Shown here: positions 6,171-9,877 of the stretch, piece after piece
Numbering within the stretch: the stretch's first letter is position 1
How the letters are laid out: each line of letters begins with the position of its first letter
NCBI GenBank assembly: GCA_017440445.1
Contig: JAFSHE010000138.1
Span: 1-9,877, forward strand
Reading direction: 5' to 3'
From: Oscillospiraceae bacterium
GTDB taxonomy: Bacteria; Bacillota_A; Clostridia; Oscillospirales; Ruminococcaceae
DNA: 9,877 nt
Position numbers and translations under genes: made by a program
Notes under the pieces: generated by a model
The model's input: the letters and a program-made list of their open reading frames with translations, nothing else
Database searches by the model: none
Told to the model about the DNA's origin: nothing

Positions 6171-7017
6171 TGGTTCTGTTCGCCATCCTTTTAATGATCG
6201 ATCTTCGTTTGCTGCCCGGAGGTAGCAGGATATTCAAAAGTTTTTTCCTGTTTCGCTCCGTTTTGTCGGGTACAAAAAGCACCCTTGGAAGCTCCGTGGT
6301 CTTAAGATGGGATCTGCGGAATGTATAATAAATGCCGAGCAAGCGTTCGGCAAGGTAACCATCCACTCTGGACTCCTGCGCATCGTAATCGGAAACATCA
6401 GCGATCGCATCATATTCTTCCAGTACGGAAAACAGCCATTCGCAGTATTCGTGAAACACCGCTCTGCGCATGATGAACATGTTCCCGAAATAGGATATCG
6501 TTCCTGACAGGTACGTGTTCATGGCGTCTGTCATTTCAGGGTGCTTTTCCGCAATTATCTGTTTAATTATATCCAGATCTCTGATACGGTGATGTTTTGC
6601 ACGGGCGTAGTGGTCGTAAACGGATATGTGCATGTTCTCGCCTATCGGAACCACCATATCATATTCTTTGATCGTGTTTTCAAATTCAGCATAGTTCAGA
6701 CGCTCAAGCACATCAGGCGCAGGTGCGCTTTCGATGATGTAGGGTCTTCTGCTGTTCACCGACGGATACAGATATCTGCGGTAATGGAACAATCCATAAT
6801 GGTCTGCGCTGATATTCTTCCATGCCCAGTATATCGCTGTAAGCTCACAGTACGAGCGGTTTTTGTGAGATATGTTCTCGCCGTCATCGTCGTATCTGAA
6901 GCGGGGAAAACGTCTGTCAGCAAGAGCCGCTCCTACCTGAACAGGCACTAAAAGCGGCAGCTCAGGGACCATATCTTCCCTGTGGCAGCAAACAAGCAGC
7001 TTAATATCTATCTTCAT
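6163..7017 (-). CDS. DUF4422 capsular polysaccharide protein (putative glycosyltransferase)
   Basis: A 284-residue protein of the DUF4422 family (PF14393), found in capsule and exopolysaccharide clusters and generally regarded as glycosyltransferase-like. Typical motifs are the opening KLLVCCHRE (6-14), VPVQVGAAL (24-32), DDDGENISHKNRSYCELTAI (43-62) followed by YWAWKN, YGLFHYRRYL (74-83) and GNMFIMRR (178-185), with a late GYLAERLLGIYYT segment. There is no signal peptide, so it should act in the cytoplasm. The start is ambiguous: the glf stop, a GTG and an ATG run together as TGAGTGATG. I take the ATG at 7017; the GTG at 7020 would add one residue. No clear ribosome binding site precedes it, suggesting translational coupling to glf. 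The stop overlaps the next gene by 8 nt. The donor sugar is unknown; adjacency to glf makes UDP-galactofuranose a fair guess only. Confidence 0.9.
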   Translation of the reverse strand: MKIDIKLLVCCHREDMVPELPLLVPVQVGAALADRRFPRFRYDDDGENISHKNRSYCELTAIYWAWKNISADHYGLFHYRRYLYPSVNSRRPYIIESAPAPDVLERLNYAEFENTIKEYDMVVPIGENMHISVYDHYARAKHHRIRDLDIIKQIIAEKHPEMTDAMNTYLSGTISYFGNMFIMRRAVFHEYCEWLFSVLEEYDAIADVSDYDAQESRVDGYLAERLLGIYYTFRRSHLKTTELPRVLFVPDKTERNRKKLLNILLPPGSKRRSIIKRMANRTND

Positions 7018-7020
7018 CAC

Positions 7021-8130
7021 TCAATTCAGTTTTCTTACCATGTCCAGCGCACTTTTTATCACGTTGTCCATGTCGTAGTATTTATATTCGCCCAATCTGC
7101 CGCAGAAGTATACGTTGTTTTCCTTCTCGGCAAGCGCCTTGTATTGTGAACAGAGCTTTTCGTTCTTTTCATCGTTGATAGGATAATACGGCTCTGTGCC
7201 TTTTTCCCATTCAACGCTGTATTCTCTGCTGATAACTGTTTTCTCCTGCGTACCGAATTCGAAGTGCTTGTGCTCGATTATTCTGGTATACGGAGTTTCG
7301 CTGTCTGTGTAGTTTACCACAGCGTTGCCCTGGAAGTTATCTGTATCCAGTATCTCGGTCTCGAAACGGACGCTCCTGTATTCCAGCGCACCCAGACTGT
7401 AACCGAAATATTCATCTATCGGACCGGTATATATTATCCTGTCCGCTTTTGCTGAAAGAGCCTCTCTGTCAGCCAGAAAATCAGTTTCCAGCATAACATC
7501 AGCGTTTTTCAGCATCTCCCTGATGACAGGGGTATATCCATCTACCGGAATGCCCTGATACAAGGCATTGAAGTAGTTGTTGTCAAATGTAAACCTGATA
7601 GGCAGCCTTCTGATAATCGATGCAGGCAGCTCAGTACAGCGGCGACCCCACTGTTTTTCAGTATAGCCCTTGATGAGCATTTCGTATATATCGGTCCCCA
7701 CAAGGCTTATTGCCTGCTCCTCCAGATTTTCCGGCTTAGTGATACCTGCTCTTTGTCTTTGTTGTTCTATGATCTCCTTCGCCTGCTGCGGTGTGGTCAC
7801 ACCCCACAGCGAGTGAAATGTGTTCATGTTAAAGGGCAGATTGTATATCTTCCCTTTGTACAATGCCACGGGGCAGTTTGTGAATCTGTTGAACTCCGAA
7901 AAGGAATTTATATACTCCCAGATCTCCCTGTCGTTGGTGTGGAAGATATGCGGACCGTATCTGTGTACGTTGATGTTTTCTATCTTTTCCGTATAAACAT
8001 TTCCGCCTATGTGGGAGCGCTTGTCTATCACAAGACATTTCCTGCCACGCTTTGTCATCTCGTGAGCAAACACGGCTCCATAAAGGCCTGCGCCGACGAT
8101 AAGGTAGTCATAAAGTCTTTTTTCGCTCAT
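7021..8130 (-). CDS. glf: UDP-galactopyranose mutase
   Basis: A 369-residue flavoenzyme of the usual bacterial length. It interconverts UDP-galactopyranose and UDP-galactofuranose in the cytoplasm using reduced FAD, supplying the furanose donor for cell-surface polymers. Visible features: FAD-binding GAGLYG (13-18) with the acidic strand end VIDKR (34-38); HIGGN (40-44); RYGPHIFHT (57-65), the active-site histidine loop; GYTEKQWG (155-162), the substrate-binding segment with the uracil-stacking Trp161; and the C-terminal FCGRLGEYKYYDMDNVI, which closes around FAD. Start: ATG at 8130, preceded by GAAAGGG 9 nt upstream. An open frame continues 31 codons to an ATG at 8223 but has no ribosome binding site and no resemblance to the family. 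This is the first gene of the leftward operon, downstream of a consensus promoter and a structured leader. It shows that the polymer very likely contains galactofuranose. Confidence 0.97.
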   Translation of the reverse strand: MSEKRLYDYLIVGAGLYGAVFAHEMTKRGRKCLVIDKRSHIGGNVYTEKIENINVHRYGPHIFHTNDREIWEYINSFSEFNRFTNCPVALYKGKIYNLPFNMNTFHSLWGVTTPQQAKEIIEQQRQRAGITKPENLEEQAISLVGTDIYEMLIKGYTEKQWGRRCTELPASIIRRLPIRFTFDNNYFNALYQGIPVDGYTPVIREMLKNADVMLETDFLADREALSAKADRIIYTGPIDEYFGYSLGALEYRSVRFETEILDTDNFQGNAVVNYTDSETPYTRIIEHKHFEFGTQEKTVISREYSVEWEKGTEPYYPINDEKNEKLCSQYKALAEKENNVYFCGRLGEYKYYDMDNVIKSALDMVRKLN

Positions 8131-8149
8131 CAGCACAATCCCTTTCTTC

Positions 8150-8192
8150 TGACATGCGTTCCGCGGCATCCGCACAGGTAATGAACATGTCA
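8150..8192 (-). promoter_or_regulatory. Hairpin in the glf operon leader, next to the ribosome binding site
   Basis: On the minus strand TGACATG (8192-8186) pairs exactly with CATGTCA (8156-8150). The stem continues with TTC/GAA after a 2-nt bulge and ends in a GCGG-ATG-CCGC mini-hairpin (8173-8163). The base lies four nucleotides from the AAAGGG ribosome binding site (8145-8140). No U-run follows, so it is not an intrinsic terminator. It may affect translation start or mRNA stability. The pairing is seen directly; the role is inferred. Confidence 0.5.
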
Positions 8193-8271
8193 AAGTCTTA
8201 TGATTATTGACAAAATATGCCATTAAAACAAAGCAAATCGAACCTCAGATAAAAGAAACCGCACAGATATT

Positions 8272-8300
8272 ATTATAACACCTTTTTAAATACATGTCAA
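8272..8300 (-). promoter_or_regulatory. Consensus sigma-A promoter of the polysaccharide operon
   Basis: On the minus strand, TTGACA (8300-8295), a 17-nt spacer and TATAAT (8277-8272) match the housekeeping consensus at every position. A TG one base before the -10 (TGTTATAAT) adds an extended -10. Transcription should begin about 8264, giving a leader of about 135 nt before the glf ATG at 8130. A promoter this strong suggests high constitutive expression unless a repressor or the leader restrains it. Confidence 0.88.
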
Positions 8301-8328
8301 TACCATCGACTGACAGTAAAATCCATAA

Positions 8329-8445
8329 AAAAACAGCCTGCGAACGGGAAATTTTGTTATTATTTTATCCCGTACAGTCAGGTGATCGTATTATGTGCAG
8401 AAAATTGCATAATATCGCAGATAAAATAATAATCAGGCTGTTATT
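8329..8445. repeat. Imperfect nested inverted repeat, about 111 bp core (MITE-like or structured element)
   Basis: Three sets of arms are nested. Outer: AACAGCCTG (8332-8340) with CAGGCTGTT (8434-8442). Middle: TTATTATTTTATC (8357-8369) with GATAAAATAATAA (8420-8432), 13 bp perfect. Inner: TATTATG (8389-8395) with CATAATA (8408-8414). A competing stem, ACGGGA/TCCCGT (8344-8349/8368-8373), lies in the left half. The arms are asymmetric (16 nt between outer and middle on the left, 1 nt on the right). On the minus strand the outer stem is followed by seven Ts. No target-site duplication is evident. It could be a miniature transposable element, a cruciform operator or a structured RNA. It overlaps the putative rightward promoter of the next gene. 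Confidence 0.6.
8405..8433 (+). promoter_or_regulatory. Putative promoter of the tail-fibre-like gene
   Basis: TTGCAT (8405-8410), a 17-nt spacer and AATAAT (8428-8433) form a moderate sigma-A-type promoter. Transcription would start near 8440, leaving a leader of about 40 nt. That leader begins at a short GGCTG/CAGCC hairpin (8436-8451) and ends in the GGAGG ribosome binding site. The -10 lies inside the right middle arm of the inverted repeat and the -35 in the inner hairpin, so any structure or protein there could control it. The match is imperfect, hence modest confidence. Confidence 0.4.
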
Positions 8446-8480
8446 GCAGCCGATACTGCTATGAATGGAGGAAAATACAG

Positions 8481-9506
8481 ATGGCAAGGATAAAAACTAT
8501 TATACTGGACGGTAACGAAAAAGCCGTAAAGATAACCGGTATGAACTGCGATGTCCGTAATGACGGAGCGTCCACCATTTATGCTTCGGCAGCTCCCGGG
8601 ATAAACGTCGGAGCGGATGGTGTGATCTCTGTCCCTATCGGTCAGGCTGTCAAGCTGCATGGTACAAACGGTATCATACACCTTTTCGGAACGGGAACCG
8701 CCATGCTGTGCGGAAACGATTATTCTGAACCGGTTTTTAAAGCTGCCGCCACATCTTCGGGTGAGGGCGGCACTGTGGATGAAGTCGCACGCAGCATAGC
8801 AACCAGCAATTCCGCAAAAATAACACAGTTGGAGCCAAAAATAGATAGCATCAGCTGTCCTAATCTTCTGATCAATCCGGATTTCGGCATCAATCAGAAA
8901 GGCGTCTATGAGCATTTTGTCACAGATTCAAGCTATGCATGTGACGGATGGAAAAAGTATATGGGCTCGCATGACAGCGGCTCTGCTACGATATCCGTTT
9001 CCGACACAGGCATGAAGCTGACGGGCAACTCTGACTACTGCAGAATATACCAGCTTGTTGAAAATGGTGTAAAATACGCAGGAAAGCCTGTTACGTTGTC
9101 GGTCATGCTGAATGAGGATATCGTGGGAACTGTCCATCTTATGATACGATACGGCAATTCGCTTTCCAACAGCACCATCATTGACGAGATCGTTACAGGA
9201 AATGCCGGAGATATCATCTCTGTAACAGCTGTACTGCCTGAACAGGCGTGTCCTATATTCGGTGTGCAGATCTATTGTAATCCGAACGGCGCTGTCAATA
9301 TGCGCTGGTGCAAGCTTGAGGTCGGTACTGTTGCTACCGGTTTCTCTGTCCCTGAACCTGTTGCTGAGTTAATGAGATGCCAGCGTTACTACCAGATACG
9401 TTCGTCCGGAAATATATCTGAGCTTGATCTCAGACCGACCATGCGCACAACCCCCGTTGTTGAAGATCTCGGGGATGGAAGATTCGCATATAACGCAGAG
9501 ATGTGA
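8481..9506 (+). CDS. Phage tail-fibre / receptor-binding-like protein
   Basis: A 341-residue protein without signal peptide or transmembrane helix. Residues 1-90 form a beta-rich domain rich in Gly, Ala and Thr with an ADGVISVP segment (45-52) and LFGTGTAMLCGNDYS (68-82), a pattern seen at the head of small phage tail proteins of Firmicutes. A Ser/Gly linker and a short helix (91-125) follow. From NLLINPDFGINQKG (128-141) through YACDGWKK to WCKLEVGTVATGFSVPEPV is a carbohydrate-binding-like jelly-roll module typical of phage fibres and appendages, ending in the MRCQRYYQI and LRPTMRTTP segments and a normal-looking C-terminus. Start: ATG at 8481 with TGGAGG 9 nt upstream. It points away from the polysaccharide operon, has its own promoter and terminator, and has no other phage gene beside it. 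It could be a prophage remnant, a moron or a recruited surface-binding protein. Confidence 0.72.
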   Translation: MARIKTIILDGNEKAVKITGMNCDVRNDGASTIYASAAPGINVGADGVISVPIGQAVKLHGTNGIIHLFGTGTAMLCGNDYSEPVFKAAATSSGEGGTVDEVARSIATSNSAKITQLEPKIDSISCPNLLINPDFGINQKGVYEHFVTDSSYACDGWKKYMGSHDSGSATISVSDTGMKLTGNSDYCRIYQLVENGVKYAGKPVTLSVMLNEDIVGTVHLMIRYGNSLSNSTIIDEIVTGNAGDIISVTAVLPEQACPIFGVQIYCNPNGAVNMRWCKLEVGTVATGFSVPEPVAELMRCQRYYQIRSSGNISELDLRPTMRTTPVVEDLGDGRFAYNAEM

Positions 9507-9520
9507 TCGGTCAGCCGATC
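9505..9520 (+). other. Small hairpin at the stop codon of the tail-fibre-like gene
   Basis: GATCGG (9505-9510) pairs with CCGATC (9515-9520) across a TCAG loop. The stem starts inside the TGA stop codon and lies just before the intrinsic terminator, so the mRNA would end in two tandem hairpins. No T-run follows this first one. It may protect the 3' end. The pairing is clear; function is a guess. Confidence 0.45.
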
Positions 9521-9527
9521 TTATCGG

Positions 9528-9558
9528 AACAGGTCCTGTGCAGCGCAGGACCTGTTTT
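9528..9558 (+). terminator. Rho-independent terminator after the tail-fibre-like gene
   Basis: AACAGGTCCTG (9528-9538) and CAGGACCTGTT (9546-9556) form a perfect 11-bp stem with a 7-nt loop, followed by a TTTT run (9555-9558, partly in the stem). It begins 22 nt after the stop codon. The U-tract is short, but the stem is strong and GC-rich at its centre. It should end the single-gene transcript. The stem also begins with two A residues, so some termination in the opposite direction is possible. Confidence 0.85.
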
Positions 9559-9640
9559 CCGTTTGGCAGCAATTGAGTTCTCCTTACTCTGCCGAAAAGG
9601 TCAGGTGTTTGCTGCCTGCAAGCGTTCGATCGCATATAGT

Positions 9641-9665
9641 GTAAATTTACTTTTATTAGGTAAAT
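9641..9665. promoter_or_regulatory. Palindrome and repeated half-site upstream of a promoter (possible operator or UP element)
   Basis: GTAAATTTAC (9641-9650) is a perfect 10-bp palindrome, and a third GTAAAT copy occurs at 9660-9665, just before the -35 box at 9669. Position and AT-richness fit either a transcription-factor site or an UP element for the RNA polymerase alpha subunit. No regulator gene is adjacent to suggest which. Confidence 0.35.
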
Positions 9666-9668
9666 GTC

Positions 9669-9697
9669 TTGACTAATTCCTTGTGGAATGGTATAAT
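9669..9697 (+). promoter_or_regulatory. Near-consensus extended -10 promoter for the exported-protein gene
   Basis: TTGACT (9669-9674), a 17-nt spacer and TATAAT (9692-9697) with TGG directly before the -10 give a strong sigma-A promoter (5/6 and 6/6 matches, extended -10). Transcription would start near 9704, so the leader is about 100 nt. Within the spacer, ATTCC-TTGT-GGAAT (9676-9689) is an inverted repeat that could be a repressor site. Confidence 0.85.
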
Positions 9698-9703
9698 ATG
9701 AGA

Positions 9704-9804
9704 GATAAAAGTGTCCTGCGGGTATCCGTCGGGAACACGGAAAACACCAGTTGCTGTGCAAAGCGGCAACAGTCTGTTAATTCATAAGATCAGGAGGAAT
9801 CAGT
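9704..9804 (+). other. Structured 5' leader, about 100 nt, unassigned
   Basis: Two hairpins can be drawn in the leader. The first is an imperfect stem from GTGTCC (9711-9716) to GGGAACAC (9731-9738), capped by CGG-GTAT-CCG. The second, 9750-9757 with 9763-9770, has eight pairs including two G-U and a GCAAA loop. The AGGAGG ribosome binding site (9792-9797) follows about 20 nt later. I could not match this leader to a riboswitch class I know. It has no terminator-like T-run, so any control would more likely be translational. The structure is suggested, not proven. Confidence 0.35.
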
Positions 9805-9877
9805 ATGAAATGGGGTTTTAAGCCTTTTCTGGCGGGAGTGATTGCAGCAGTTGCTTCTGTCGGACTGGCAATGACAG
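9805..9877 (+). CDS. Secreted or membrane-anchored protein, N-terminal 24 codons only (cut by window edge)
   Basis: An ATG at 9805 with a perfect AGGAGG 7 nt upstream opens a frame that runs off the right edge. The visible residues are two lysines (2 and 6) followed by a hydrophobic stretch, FLAGVIAAVASVGLAMT, a typical signal peptide or N-terminal anchor, so the product is probably exported. The strong promoter at 9669-9697 and long leader suggest it is well expressed and starts its own transcription unit, since a terminator separates it from the preceding gene. Nothing of the mature protein is visible, so no family can be named. Confidence 0.8.
   Translation, partial: MKWGFKPFLAGVIAAVASVGLAMT

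Noticed and set aside
8131..8223. A 31-codon in-frame extension of glf to an upstream ATG at 8223
   Set aside because: No ribosome binding site precedes 8223, the extension does not resemble a mutase N-terminus, and the ATG at 8130 has GAAAGGG 9 nt away with the FAD motif at the normal position.
9369..9761. Leftward open frame across the end of the tail-fibre-like gene and the terminator
   Set aside because: It crosses a perfect terminator stem and a strong promoter, has no family motif, and is a shadow of the rightward gene at its left half.
9704..9804. Riboswitch in the leader of the exported-protein gene
   Set aside because: Hairpins are present, but I could not match the conserved bases of c-di-GMP, glycine, fluoride, ZTP, guanidine or preQ1 classes, so it is recorded only as an unassigned structured leader.
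1..9877. CRISPR array, tRNA, rRNA or full insertion sequence
   Set aside because: No regularly spaced direct repeats, cloverleaf, rRNA stretch or transposase frame was seen on either strand.

Overview
The window looks like the chromosome of a Gram-positive anaerobe of the Clostridia, most like a Ruminococcus-type Bacillota. The evidence is indirect: strong AAGGAG/GGAGG ribosome binding sites, near-consensus sigma-A promoters, moderate GC content, and protein families (DUF4422, UDP-galactopyranose mutase, a Firmicutes-style phage tail-fibre domain) common in that group. The genus is an inference; no rRNA or other marker gene is present.

Positions 1 to 8300 are almost entirely one leftward (minus-strand) operon for a surface polysaccharide. 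Transcription probably starts near 8264 from a perfect TTGACA-N17-TATAAT promoter with an extended -10. After a leader of about 135 nt the order is: UDP-galactopyranose mutase (glf), DUF4422 glycosyltransferase-like protein, GT2 glycosyltransferase A, ATP-grasp ligase, degenerate RmlC-like cupin, GT2 glycosyltransferase B, second degenerate RmlC-like cupin, extended-SDR epimerase/dehydratase, intact RmlC-type 3,5-epimerase, and the first 16 codons of a WbqC-family protein cut by the left edge. Genes overlap or are separated by 30 nt or less, except for a 90-nt gap before the intact rmlC-type gene.

The most unusual point is three RmlC-fold cupins in one operon. The one at 64-621 keeps every known catalytic residue. 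The two others (1647-2189 and 3343-3876) keep the fold signature but have aromatic residues in place of the catalytic His and Lys. Together with the SDR, ATP-grasp and WbqC proteins, this suggests a modified (perhaps acylated or amino-acid-decorated) deoxysugar added to a galactofuranose-containing polymer. That product is an inference.

Positions 8131 to 8480 are noncoding and divergent. They hold the operon promoter, a hairpin next to the glf ribosome binding site, a roughly 111-bp imperfect nested inverted repeat, and a weaker rightward promoter. The rightward gene at 8481-9506 is a phage tail-fibre/receptor-binding-like protein with its own promoter and a strong intrinsic terminator, resembling a stand-alone moron or prophage remnant. 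Positions 9507 to 9804 contain that terminator, a palindrome, a near-consensus extended -10 promoter and a structured leader. They lead into the start of a gene with a signal peptide, cut by the right edge.
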